Positions 34,970 through 45,800 of a stretch of DNA of 64,000 bases are shown here, piece by piece. Source of the DNA: Emiliania huxleyi CCMP1516. Taxonomy: Eukaryota; Haptophyta; Isochrysidales; Noelaerhabdaceae. The stretch covers positions 64,829-128,828 of the forward strand of contig NW_005200063.1 in assembly GCF_000372725.1 (NCBI RefSeq), written 5' to 3'. The position numbers were made by a program, and so were the translations under genes. Positions within the stretch are counted from its first letter, which is position 1; every line of letters starts with the position of its first letter. The notes below the pieces were generated by a model. It did no database searches and was not told the origin of the DNA. It saw only the letters and a program-made list of their open reading frames with translations.

Positions 34970-35819
34970 AGGGGCCGCGACTCTGCGGCGCGCCAGCAGG
35001 TCGACGTAAAAGGTGTACTCGAAGCTAGCCGCCGGCACAACCGCGGTCCCGTTGGCCGCGGACGCTCGGCGCGCCTCTGCGCCGCCCGAAGCGCCAGCGG
35101 CTGGGCCTGCTCCCGCGCCGAGCACGCCTGCAGGAAGGTGCCGGGAAGGGTCTCGGAAGGGTGCGTGCCTTTGGCGTCCTCCTGCCGAGCTGCTCTCGCC
35201 AAGCTTGTGTGGCTACATCTCGGCTATTCTCGCCCGGCTTGTGTGGCCGGCTCTCGATCTTGGAGAGGTTGATGTCTCGCACCGCGAAGACGGACATCGC
35301 CTTGAATAGGACGCCCGCCTGCTCTCGCCCGCGAAGCTGTGACGAGGCGTGTGACGAGGCGCTCTTCACGCCGCTGCAGCCGTGGAGAGGGCAGGTCTTG
35401 CGTTCACACCTCGTCGCGGTGCGGTGTGAAGACGACGGACGTCTTGGCGGCGAAGCCGAGAAGCGCGCCCGGAGGCGGCGCTGCGCGCCTCGTCGCGGTG
35501 CGGTGTGAAGACGACGGACGTCTTGGCGGCGAAGCCGAGAAGCGCGCCCGGAGGCGGCGCGGCGCGCGAGAGGATGAGGAAGCGCGTGAAGTTGTTCGGG
35601 TCGTCCTCGATCCCGTAGTCCAGCACCTCGAGGCCGTGCACCTGCCATCAGAAGCGGCGGGCGCCCGTCCGAGCGGCGGCGGCGGACGGGCGGCGGCGGC
35701 GGACGGGCGGGCGCAAGAGAGCTGGCGCCGGCAAGAGCAGCGCAGTCCAAGTGTTGCAGTCCGAGTGTTGCAGTCAGAGTGCAGGTGCAGGCAGAGCGCA
35801 GTGGTGAGTAGGAGATACA

Positions 35820-35873
<54 letters not shown>

Positions 35874-36472
35874 GCGGCGGCGACAGAGAGAGCTAGAGCG
35901 CGCTGGCACGCCTTGGCCGCGTGGATGGAAGCGATCGCGGCGGTGTCGCGCAGCCCTTGCTGCACCACCAGCTCTGCTGACCCGGCGGTGTCGTACCCGA
36001 CGAGGGGCGCGATTCCCGCCGTGCGCAGGTACGACTCTGTCTGTGCAAGCGCCTGCGGGTGGCTCATCGCCTTCTTGATGTCGTTGAGCTGCACACCGGG
36101 CAGCGCGAGGAGCGTGTGGCGCACGCGGAGGGTGTACTCGCCCAGGATGTGCACGGCGCCGTGGAAGCGAAGCAGCAGATCATAGTTGACGTGGATGGAG
36201 CCGCCGAGCGTGTTTTCGACCGGGAGAACTGCGTAGTCTATCGCGCCCTTTGAGAGCGCCACGAAGACGTCCTCGAAAGTGTGGAAGCCGCGAGCTTGTA
36301 TCTCGTCCACGCCGGCTGCGGCGAAGGCCTCGATGGACGCAGACTCACTGTACGCGCCGGGCACGCCCTGGAAGCCGACCGTGGGCTGCGACATGAGCTC
36401 CGATATCGAGCTTTTTCTTTTTCTGAGTTCCATCTGTTGCGTGTCGTCTTCATCTGTCTCGCGTCCACCCAT
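31529..36472 (-). CDS. Arogenate/prephenate dehydratase-ACT + dehydrogenase (TyrA) + aminotransferase fusion
   Basis: Makes Phe and Tyr precursors from prephenate. Exons: 36472-35912, 35641-35489, 35318-35234, 35127-34994, gap-34624, 34541-34173, 34090-33935, 33855-33798, 33726-33564, 33489-33413, 33338-32928, 32861-32817, 32749-32664, 32589-32567, 32484-32388, 32234-31783, 31685-31529. All join in phase; 1,009 codons plus the exon partly in the gap. Dehydratase: V-G-F-Q-G-V-P-G-A-Y-S-E-S and the catalytic T-R-F in N-N-F-T-R-F. ACT domain: K-I-E-S-R-P. TyrA: nucleotide loop G-F-G-T-F-G and T-H-P-M-F-G-P-D-S-G, as in plant arogenate dehydrogenases. Aminotransferase, class I subgroup Ib: K-Y-T-A-L-A-G, N-P-S-N-P-T-G, L-A-D-E-I-Y and the PLP Lys in F-S-K-G-A-A-M-T-G. 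No transit peptide seen; a second ATG lies at 36433. Fourteen of sixteen donors are GC. Confidence 0.88.
34669..34768. other. Assembly gap (100 N) inside the fusion gene
   Basis: Lies in the intron or exon leading into the last dehydratase exon (visible part 34668-34624). The round length suggests a gap of unknown size. Confidence 1.
34838..34964. repeat. (GA)n/(GAGG)n microsatellite in intron 4 of the fusion gene
   Basis: About 125 bp of GA with interspersed GGGAGA, next to the N gap, which is probably where assembly failed. Confidence 0.97.
35409..35560. repeat. 73-bp direct repeat across exon 2 end of the fusion gene
   Basis: 35409-35481 and 35488-35560 are identical. On the minus strand the upper copy is the end of exon 2 (ACT domain start, K-T-S-V-V-F-T-P) plus its GC donor. 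The lower copy repeats that exon end inside the intron, followed by a GT. Confidence 0.95.
35820..35873. repeat. (CGG)n trinucleotide repeat in intron 1 of the fusion gene
   Basis: About 18 CGG units. They would read as poly-Ala on the coding strand if the intron were retained. Confidence 0.95.
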
Positions 36473-36926
36473 ACCGCGTTGGTGTCCAGTCCGAGCCTGG
36501 CTGTTCTTCACCTTCCTACCTAACCTAACCTGTTGAGGTTCAGCGTCGTAGGCCGACCCGGCGTATACGCGGGCCGTGTTAATCGCTGGGTTTTGGGCTA
36601 TCCGGGACCATCCTGCTTCTCGAAGGCCCGGTCAACGCCGATTTGCTCTGCCCCGCCTGCACGACCCCGCCCCCCAGCGCCCCCCCGCCAAGCGCCTCCG
36701 CACCCGCCCCTGCGGCTCGTTCTGCGACGAACACGGCACGGGCCACCTGCGACGAGTGTGTGTGGTGCTGGTGGCGAGTGGATTCACTTGTGAATTCCTT
36801 TCACCTCTGTGCCGCCGTTCCCCCTCACCCTCCTATGGGGTGCGTTTTCCTTTCTCTAAAGGCGCCGGACCTCACGTTATAAAGCTGTACACGCAGCGAC
36901 CCCAGGTGGGCCCACAGCCTCATCGC
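36473..36926. other. Upstream region of the fusion gene
   Basis: Contains the second copy (36463-36489) of the 27-bp block also found upstream of SohB, then about 400 bp without a recognisable gene, up to the end of the next minus-strand gene. Confidence 0.5.
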
Positions 36927-37453
36927 TCAGACATCCTCCGCCTCGACCTTCTCGACGAGCTCGTCCTCGCTCTCGGTGGCGCTGCCGTCGGTCAGGGTGA
37001 AGCGCGGCTGCAAATGGGCGCAGCGTCGACCGGTCAGAGACGCACGGCGTCGTGTGGGTGGGGCGGGGTGGTCACGAGGCGGTGTGTCTGTCTGCTGCCA
37101 TTTGTCTGCGAGCGGCGCCTCTTCCTCTCCCTTCTCTTTTGGATCGTCAAGCTCCGGCACGTCCACCTATAGAATTGAAGCGGGGCGCAAGAGCAGTCAC
37201 GCCGGACACCCGCCGGTGTCCTTGGAGTGGGTCATCACGCCTGTGACACGCTGCGGTATTCGCTCTTGCGCACTCGCGCAACGCAAGAGCAGAGCGCGCA
37301 AAAGATGCAGACCACGACGGCGACGAGGACCAGCACTGCGGCCAGGGGCTCCGACACCATCGACAGTGGCCATGGTGGCGGCGAGGCCCGCGAGAGGAAC
37401 GCGGGGCAAACGCCCAGCAGGCGTCCGACGCTGCACCCAGCAGTGCCTGTCAT
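36927..37453 (-). CDS. Small single-pass membrane protein with acidic tail
   Basis: Exons 37453-37241 (or from the inner ATG at 37360), 37166-37119 and 37007-36927 join in phase with two GC donors. The helix reads P-L-A-A-V-L-V-L-V-A-V-V-V-C-I-F-C-A-L and is followed by a basic stop-transfer R-V-R-K-S-E-Y-R, then an acidic tail V-D-V-P-E-L-D-D-P-K...S-E-D-E-L-V-E-K. The total is 83 residues from 37360 or 114 from 37453. The tail suggests a type I or signal-anchor protein with a cytosolic sorting tail; no family recognised. The exact in-phase joins make it a credible gene. Confidence 0.6.
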
Positions 37454-39059
37454 AGAAGGCGAGGTGAGGAAGCAGGGAGGGCCAGGTCACGCCCCGGTCC
37501 CAAGCAGTGTGGTAGCAGTCTGCGGACTAATCGGCTACACGCCTGCTGCACCGCTGTCTCCCTGAACCCAGCCCGATCCTTGCCCTAAGTTGCCATTCCG
37601 CAGGCTGGCTAGAGCCCTTGCCGGAATCTCAGCCCGAGGGTGAAGCGGCGGCGGGAAGGGAGACGGCGACGGCGGAGGCGGCGGTGGCGGGGGAGGAGGT
37701 GAGGGTGGAGGAGGGCTCGATAGAAACGGAGCAGGTGGACGCGGCAACGGCGGCGGGTGCGATTGCGCAGCGCCCATATATGGTTGTAGATGACTGATGA
37801 GGCGTGTGCAATACGGTTTATTGAGGGTCGAGTTCGCGTCCGGCCGGCAAGTTTTGTGCAGATTCGGAAAGAATTTAAACAAAACAACTCTCGCTCACAG
37901 CACACAGGCTCGACACAGGTTTCAGAAAATCTAGAGTTAAGCTGAAACCCGGTACACGGAGCCCTCTCGGAGACCCGTGTTTACTTTACGGCCCTTTCCC
38001 TGCGAACGCGCACCCCCGGGGCTAGGGCTCTCTAGCCCGTAACCCGATACCGATCATCCGGCCCGCTGCCGGCGCTGGGTGCGCTTCTCAGCTCCCCGGC
38101 CCTGGATGGATGTGAGGTTAATGACTGCACTCCAAGTGCTCCAAGTGCTTTCGGAAAGAATTCAAAAAAGACTCTCACAGGAAAGAAATTTACAGACAAC
38201 GCTCTCTCACAGCAGACAGGCTCGACACATTACACAAAATTCTCTCTCACAGAAGACTCGATCGATACTGTGCCGTACTAAAGTCTGTGCAGCTGTGAAC
38301 AGCAGCTCCTGAGCACGGCGCCGCAGGCGCCTGTTGATAGGTCCAGGTGATAGCCCTGGATGGGCAATGCATACGCCTAGTTGGACCTCAGATCGCCCGA
38401 CCGCGTCCCGGTGCTCTGCCGTCGGATTTGTGACGCCGCCGCACCGCGCCGCGGCCGGGGGCCCTCCGGAGGCCGAGGATGGCCGTGGCGGACCAGGACG
38501 AGCTCTGGGAGGTGAAGTGTCAGTGAGTATATTGTAGAGACCAACCATATACACAATATCTCTCAGTCTAGCTAAGCCAGGGGAGGCGATGCCGGGGCCG
38601 TACAGCAGCTTGATGGTGCTTCGCCGGCGTGCGTCCCGGAGCGGTGCCGGACGGGCGGTCGGGAGGAAAACGAGGGACAGCGCCGACGGCGCTCTGATTC
38701 GACTTTTAACTTCAAACAAAGACAGTGGCACGCGTCGCAGCGCGGTGCATGCCACTGTCAGGAGCGGATCCGTCAGTTAGTCGTGTTCACGCCGGGATCG
38801 TGTCCCTCACAAGCTGCACAGACTTTCGTACGGCACAGTACAGGCGCGGACTGGCACGTGCTTGCTGGTACTAGCACATCTCTCTCCTTGTGCTCTCGAA
38901 GCGCCATGCACGCACCCACACCAGTACGTACACTTTGCGTGCATTTCTTCATTTCATATTGTCGCCGGGCGGGTGCGGAGTCCGAGAGCGGCGGGAAGAA
39001 CCTCGGCCGGATTGTCGAGCGTGTTTGCTGCCCGCGTGTGGTACTCCTCACACTTTCAC
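37454..39059. other. 1.6-kb region without a supported gene
   Basis: Holds fragments of a dispersed repeat with cagacaggctcgacaca (37905-37915 variant and 38215-38233), related to 58164-58184, and a related segment at about 38815-38890. It also has AT-richer stretches at 37780-37940 and 38150-38260. No coding region is convincing. Confidence 0.5.
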
Positions 39060-40115
39060 TTACGCCAATTTTCCTCGGCTTTTCTTGAGCTTGGCTACGA
39101 ACCGCGTCGCCTTGACCGTTTGGTTGAGCAGTGGGCTGAAGGCGGCGCGGGCGGCGACATTGTCGGGACGGTCGTGCGCCATCGCCATCGTGAGGTTGGA
39201 GGCGGACTTGGACGCCATCCTGACCAGCGAGGGCCGGACGAGGCCGGCGCGCAGCGTCCGGATGCCGTTGACGACGGCGACGATGGCTGCGAGGAGCGCG
39301 ATCACGTTGAAGAGGGAGAAGAGGACGAGGCTGACAGCGACCATCCAGCCCGCAATCGACCCGTGCGACGCAAAGATGGTCGGCGTAAGCCGAATGCATG
39401 TCGGGAAGAAGAAGAGGACGCGAGTGTACAGCATGAAGGCAATGGCAATTGCTGAGAGCGCGATGTTGACCTTGGCGACCCATCCGGTGCCGCCGAGGTC
39501 GCCGAGCGCCATCAGCGGAAGGTTGGCAAAGCCCGGGACCGCCGCACCGAGGAGCAGCGCGCAGAGGAGCTGCACGTCCGGATTGGACGCGAGGTAGAGG
39601 TGCGCAACCGACCCGGCGAGGAGCCCGAGCGAATGGTGGCAAATGATCAGAGACCAGATGGGCTTCGCCATGTCGCAGATGGGCTTTGTACCTGGAGGCG
39701 AGAGGTAGGCGTGCGCGATCTGCAAGCAGTGCTGCACGCCCTCGCCAATCTCAAAGCTGAGACCCACACGGAAGAGGGATGAGTCAACCTTGATGTACGA
39801 GGCGACGAGGCATAGCGTTCCGATCGAATGGTGGATGAGAGCGACGTAATTGAAGCAGTACCCAGTCACAGCCTTGGCCACCGTATCTGGAGCTACGAAA
39901 CCAGCCTCCTCATACTGCCTCTTCACGTTGAGGTAGATGTTCTTCTGGCCGTTGGGCACTCGCTTGATGTACGCATTTATCCCGACGACGATGGGTGAGA
40001 AGGACTGTGAGAGGAAGAACGCAGACAAAGAAATGCGTGCCCCCGGCGCCGTCTGCTCTGCGTGCATCTGCTCTGCGTGCAGATCGGCGGGCGCTCCGGA
40101 AGTCCTACGACCCAT
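39060..40115 (-). CDS. Multi-pass membrane protein, unknown
   Basis: Intronless 351-residue ORF from an ATG at 40115. About seven hydrophobic segments: S-L-S-A-F-F-L-S-Q-S-F-S-P-I-V-V-G, Y-V-A-L-I-H-H-S-I-G-T-L-C-L-V, I-W-S-L-I-I-C-H-H-S-L-G-L-L-A-G, L-L-C-A-L-L-L-G-A-A-V-P-G-F, I-A-L-S-A-I-A-I-A-F-M-L, and W-M-V-A-V-S-L-V-L-F-S-L-F-N-V-I-A-L-L near the C-terminus. Paired histidines in two helices (I-H-H-S and C-H-H-S) are notable and could bind metal or haem, or reflect a TLC-like fold. The tail is basic. Its start codon lies 3 bp from that of the divergent RING/ankyrin gene. Confidence 0.65.
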   Translation of the reverse strand: MGRRTSGAPADLHAEQMHAEQTAPGARISLSAFFLSQSFSPIVVGINAYIKRVPNGQKNIYLNVKRQYEEAGFVAPDTVAKAVTGYCFNYVALIHHSIGTLCLVASYIKVDSSLFRVGLSFEIGEGVQHCLQIAHAYLSPPGTKPICDMAKPIWSLIICHHSLGLLAGSVAHLYLASNPDVQLLCALLLGAAVPGFANLPLMALGDLGGTGWVAKVNIALSAIAIAFMLYTRVLFFFPTCIRLTPTIFASHGSIAGWMVAVSLVLFSLFNVIALLAAIVAVVNGIRTLRAGLVRPSLVRMASKSASNLTMAMAHDRPDNVAARAAFSPLLNQTVKATRFVAKLKKSRGKLA

Positions 40116-40118
40116 CCC

Positions 40119-41805
40119 ATGAAGCGCCCGCCCGGCGCCCCTAGCACGGCGGTCCGCACCTCGCGCGCTTCGCCCGTGCCGCGGTCCGCAACACCGGAGC
40201 TACCGCTCCCATCGTCGCTCGCATCCCTCACCGACCTCAGCGCCACCCACATCCGCGACTTTGCGGGAAGCCTCGCGCGGCGCGTAGGGCTCGTGCTCGG
40301 CGGACCAGACGCCGACGCTTGCTGGCGCATCCTCGAGGACAACCCCGCCGCAGTAGAGTCTGCGCTAGAGGAGGCATTCGAGGAGGCGCTCGAAGCTGCG
40401 CGCGACAGCGGCGGCGGCAGCGAGGCTGTACTACCCCCCCATCTCCGCTCGCGTCCGGTCGGCACGGAGTGGCGGTCTTCGCTGCGCGCTCGCGCCAGGG
40501 CCCTCGGCGCGCTGGCCGCTCGCCCGCACGCCGAGAGTGCAGACCCTCTGCGCCGTTGGGACGCCGCGCCCTTTCTGAGCCGCGAGCGCTTGGAATTGGA
40601 CGCGCTCGACGCGCTGGTCCAGGTGCTGGCGGACTGCGAGGGCGTGCCGGCGAGAGCGCAGGAGCGCGCGGGATTTCTCAACAAGCACTGGTGCTCCATC
40701 TGCTACGTGGAGGCGGTGCGGCCGGCGACGGCCGAGGAGATTGCCGCGGGCGTGCCGACCGTTGAGTTTGTCTTCCGATCGCCCTGCTTCCACGACATCT
40801 GCGTAGATTGTGCTCTCCGCGATGCGGTGGAGCACGGTGGCGACGCTATGCGGCTGGAGCACCTGGATCTCAAGTGCCCCATCTGCCGCGAGCCAGTCAG
40901 CTGGCCGTGGTCTAGGAGCGAGCCCCACGTGGCTGACTCGCTCAACCGAGGGCTGGGGCCCTCGCTGCTGCAGAGCAGCACCTACCGCCTTCCCGACGAG
41001 CGCCTGCTCGAGCTCATCACGCCCGAGCGCGTGCGAGAGACGAACCCGGTGATGCCCTTCCAATCTGACCCTCCCCAGCACTTATCCGCCCACCTCCACC
41101 CCCCTCCTCGCGCCTCTGTTGTGTGCGCAGGGCGGGAGGCTGCCCCTCCACGCCGCCGTCGGTGCGACCGACTCCGAGGCGGTGATTCGCCGGCTCGTCG
41201 AGATGCACCCCACGGCTGCTAGCTGGCAGACCGTGGTGCGTTCGTCCGCGGGGCTCGGCCCGCTGGCTGGTGCAGACCGTGACGCTATATCTCGCACCCT
41301 CACCCCTTTCAGGCCGGGGAGCTCCCGCTCCACGTGGCCGCGGGGTGCACGTCGTCCCCCTATATCATACGCGCGCTCGTCGACGCCTATCCAGACGGCG
41401 TCCACGAAGTCAACCAGGTGCGCTCCCACCACCCCCACTTTGCCGCGCGCCGCACGCCACCACAGGGTTACGCGCCCAGGCGGGCGAGATGGCGCTGCAC
41501 AAGGCCGCCTACAACGTGTCCCTTCCGGTCGTCCGCGCGGTGTTGGAGGCGTACCCTGAGGCGCTGCACGTGGCGCAAGCGGTGTGGGCCCCTCCCTTGC
41601 CGCGTCGCCCTTCGGCACCGTGCCCTCACCTCGCACCCTTTTGCTCGGGCAGGCTCCAGCCCACCAGTGCGCGGCGGTGGAGTCCGGCCCCACGCCGGGG
41701 CGTATCGCGGAGCTGCACAACCGCAATCCCGACGTGGCCGCGCTGCTCCGCGGCACGTCGGCGAGGGTTGGCTGGTTCCCTCGATTCCTCTCCTTTGCCC
41801 GGTGA
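40119..41805 (+). CDS. RING-like zinc-finger protein with C-terminal ankyrin-type repeats
   Basis: Likely E3 ubiquitin ligase. Exons 40119-41048, 41131-41232, 41313-41417, 41480-41581 and 41653-41805 join in phase, all with GT donors. The finger at about residues 190-265 reads W-C-S-I-C-Y, then P-C-F-H-D-I-C-V-D-C-A-L, then L-K-C-P-I-C-R-E-P-V, a C3HC4-type arrangement. Each following exon encodes one ankyrin-like unit (L-P-L-H-A-A-V-G-A-T; L-P-L-H-V-A-A-G-C-T; M-A-L-H-K-A-A-Y-N-V), one repeat per exon with phase-0 borders, so the repeats probably grew by exon duplication. All GT donors contrast with the GC-rich genes around it. Confidence 0.8.
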
Positions 41806-42876
41806 TGCCCATGTGGCGTCGCGCCCTAGATCGAGTGCGGGCGTCTCTCTGCCCGACTCCCCCTAGTCCAATGGCATTGCTGCTCAGCTGTAGTTCAGTT
41901 GCTAGTGTGTACGATGTTGCTCGCGATCGCGCACGCGCATTTCTTCAGGCGTGTCGTTCATCGGCTGTGAGTCGAGCGTCGACGGCTCTCTCTAACTAAT
42001 CGTGACACGTGCTCGATGACGATGTGTGTGTACCTCTATGAACTAATGTCGTACTCGTAGTATGACTCAGAAATTTGTTTTCAACTTCCTGTCCTGAGCA
42101 AACCCACCTACCATGGAAGGTCAGCTCACACGTCACAGTGCTCATTGGTGCACTGTGCACAGTGCTCTGTGGCGATGTGTTACCCGCGATGCGCGATGGG
42201 CGATGCGACACACAGTCACATACACACAGAACACACGTACCGCAGTCCACACGTTCACGTATAACGTACGACATTCTCGAGAGCCGTAAAGCCGTAGCGT
42301 GCAGAGAACACATGACGCCGTCGCGGCGCTTGGTTCGGCGCGGCACATACGAGCTCCGTACAGTCTTCTGCCACATGCCTGTGGCAGACCACGCCGACCA
42401 GCCGCCCGCCTCGGCTGTCGCTCGGCTCGCCGGACAAGCGGGGAGGGGCACGTGCGCCGGGGAGAGACACAGGCAAACCCAGCATGCAGAGGGAGATGCT
42501 GCCTCAGAGCAGCACAGTCTCACCCGCTCAGTCTCACCCGCTCAGGAGGGGTGCGCGTGCGCCGTGTGCGCGCCGTAAGCATAGATGTCATTGTGCGCCA
42601 AGTCGAGGGAGGCGCCAGCGCGCCAAGCGCTGTGCGCACGAGCCCCTCATCCGCTCAGGTCCATGGGCTCAGACGTGTCCGCCTAACGAGAAGGACCTGG
42701 TTGTTACCGCAGACCGGCTGCGGCGTGCGAGGCTCAGTGGCGACACCTCGGGCTGTGCGGTCGGCGCCAGGCCAGCCGCCGCAGACGCTGCCGCCGCGCG
42801 CCCCACGCCCACCTCCTTCTTGAGGGCCGCAGCGGCCTACACATACAAACGGGAATGTTGCGGGACGGCACACCCC
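41806..42876. other. Intergenic between convergent genes, no gene seen
   Basis: Slightly AT-richer from 41990 to 42300. Several ORFs of 60-175 codons lack any domain and have the Arg/Cys/Ser-rich composition of non-coding frames. Confidence 0.5.
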
Positions 42877-45800
42877 TCAACCAGCCGGAGGTGGTGGGCA
42901 TAAGACCTTGCGCAGCAGCTCCAGGCAGTAGCCGCGGCTCCGCAGCATTGTGAGGAAGGCGCCGCGGCCACTCCCCAGCAGCTGCTTCTGCGCGGCCGCG
43001 AGCGCCGAGTTGTCCAGCGGCTGCGACGAGCGCGCCTCGCGGAGGTACGCCTCGATGGCGGCGAGGTCGGCGGCGGTCGGCTCGTCGTCGACCCGAAGCG
43101 CGATGTGCATGGGCGGGAGCACCTCGGGGCCGGGCTGCGTGCCAGCGTCGTGCAGCGCCGCCACCTCCGGGTGCTCGGTCCAGAGCATCGGGACCCGAGG
43201 GGGTGGCTCAGTGACGACAAAGTCGCCAGAGACCTGTGAAATATAGGGGAGGGGTGAGAGGGGCAGAATGGCCGCGCAAGCGTGCCACACGGACCAGCCT
43301 TGACGCCGCGGAAGTTGGAGACGAACTCGGCGAGGGCGGTAAGCCCCGCGTTGGGGAGGGAGAGGATGCGGCGCGCCATGTCCGTGACTAGGCCGATGAT
43401 GCCGAGGCTGTGCCAGGAGGTGCGGAACACCTCGGCCTCGGCCATCTCGAGGAGGCAGGAGCGGCGGCTGGTGAGCACCTAGGGGGAGGAGAGCCGGAGA
43501 GTCATCAACTGGGTATGCAAGGGCGGGACTCGCCTCCGCGCCTCGGACGCGCTCGCCGCCGTGCGGACGACCTCGGCGATCTCGTTGGCCTCGTTGGCCG
43601 CCTCGATGGAGGCGGTGTGAGCGGCAGCGGCCGCCTCGACGCTGGCGACCGCCTCGTCGGTCGGGTGGGCGAGGCACGCCTCCGCCGCCGAGTGCTGGAG
43701 GAGGCCGGCGACTCGGACCTCCGCTGCGGCGTCGACGGCGGCGTCGTCGGCCTGCTGCTGCGCAGCGGCGTCGGGCACGAAGGAGAAGAGGGGCGGATCC
43801 TCCATCGGCGCGCCGCGGGCGACCACCACGCGCTCGATCACAAGGGGCAAGCGCGACGACTCGGCCTGGTGCAGCGGGAAGGAGCGCACGCGGAAGGAGC
43901 CGACGAGGGGCGAGTTGGGGATCGCCGCGGTCGAGCCCGGCCCGCCCGGCTGCCAGGGCACGCCGAGGCAGCCGTCAGCGGCGCCCAGCACCGGGGTCAG
44001 AGACCCCATGCCGGAGAGCATGATGCCCGTGGCGCCGTCCGCAAAGCTGGCGAGCTGCGTAGCCATGTTGCGCGTGTTGATCACGGAGCCGGGCACCGTG
44101 CCGGCGTAGAAGAAGCGGATCGTGCCTATACATGGGAGCGAGGTGCTGGTCACAGGGCGAGGAGAGCTACCCGGTAGAGCCTGGTCGGGCTCTCCCTTCT
44201 CCGAGAGGTGCCGCAGCGCCGACGCGATGCGAAGGTACGCCTCGTGCGCCGACATGGCCTCGTCCTCCTTCGGGTTGCGTACCCACTGTGGGTCGGGCAC
44301 GTGTGCGATCGTGAGGAAGGGCAGCCGCTGCAGGCAAACGAAGCGGCCCGACCCGTCGACCACGACCTTCCGCTCAATCGGTGCCCACGCGCCGTTGAAG
44401 GAGATGAAGGTCAGGTACGGCGCGCCGGCGAGCGCCCCGACCCACGCGGGGCAGAGGACGGCGTGGGTCGCGCGGAGCCAGTACTCCTCGTGAGCAAAGC
44501 GGATGAGCCGCACCTGTCTCCGTGGGGGTGGGAGAGTGTGGACGCAAGAGGAGGCTAAGGATCGGGAGCAGCAGGCCTGGTGATTATCTCGGCGTAATCT
44601 CGGCCGTAATCTCGGCGCAATCTCGACTGCATCACGGCTGCATCTCGATTGCATCTGCGCCATTCGCGCTTCTCTCTCTCTCCGATCATTTGAGAGTGGG
44701 AGAGCCGGTGCTATCCGCTCAATGCCCGCCAAATCTGCCGTCAATCTCGGCACTCTCGGGGAGGGCGCCTGCCACGTCGCCCACACGATGGAGCCGATGC
44801 TGCAGCCGAGGTAGAGGAGGCCGAGGCCAAAGGTGGCGATGCCGCGCTGGTCGCCTGCGGCGGGCGGAAGGGGGGGGGGGTGGGGGACACTTCCCTCTCG
44901 TTGAGGTCGCTCTGAGTCACGCCAAGCGAGTCGCGCCCGTATCCAGCCGATGTCCCCCCTTCCNNNNNNNNNNNNNNNNNNNNNNNNNNNNNNNNNNNNN
45001 NNNNNNNNNNNNNNNNNNNNNNNNNNNNNNNNNNNNNNNNNNNNNNNNNNNNNNNNNNNNNNNNNNNNNNNNNNNNNNNNNNNNNNNNNNNNNNNNNNNN
45101 NNNNNNNNNNNNNNNNNNNNNNNNNNNNNNNNNNNNNNNNNNNNNNNNNNNNNNNNNNNNNNNNNNNNNNNNNNNNNNNNNNNNNNNNNNNNNNNNNNNN
45201 NNNNNNNNNNNNNNNNNNNNNNNNNNNNNNNAAGGCCACACCTCCATAGCGAGTGTTTTGCATGGCGACATGGCGCATGGTAGCTAGAGGAAGCGACCCC
45301 GAAAAGGGTGCGCTGGCCGCGGGACCTCCTCAGCCAGAGGTCCGCAACAGGCGGTCCCCCCCCAGGGGCACCCCTTCTCCCCTGCCGGGGGGGGGGGCAG
45401 GGAGCAGGGGGTTTGGGTGCCGACTGGCAGACGAGGGTGAAGATGTGGTACAGAGCACACGGCGAGGCGCCGTCGGCGTCGACGTCGGAAGGCCGCAACT
45501 CCACGAAGGAGTTGTTCACCCATTCGGGCGCGCGCGCGAAGATGAAGGCCATGGAGCAGAGGAGCGAGGGGAGGAGGAGCCAGCGGAACAAGGCCATCGG
45601 CACGGCGGTCTTGCTCAGCCGAAGCTTGGGCTCCGCCTCGAGCCGCGCGAGCCGCGCGAGCCGCGCCACGACCCGCTGGCCCACATCGCTGCGGGCGATG
45701 GCGAGGGCGGCGTGGTTGCGCGAGGCAAAGCCGAGCGGCGGAAACAGCTTTGCGTGGTCGCTCTGACTGAACTGCTCGGCAGTCGACGAGAGGGCGTCGC

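Noticed and set aside
31529..36472. Bacterial operon of pheA-tyrA-aspC type
   Set aside because: Introns with conserved phases lie within and between the domains, so this is one eukaryotic gene, not an operon.
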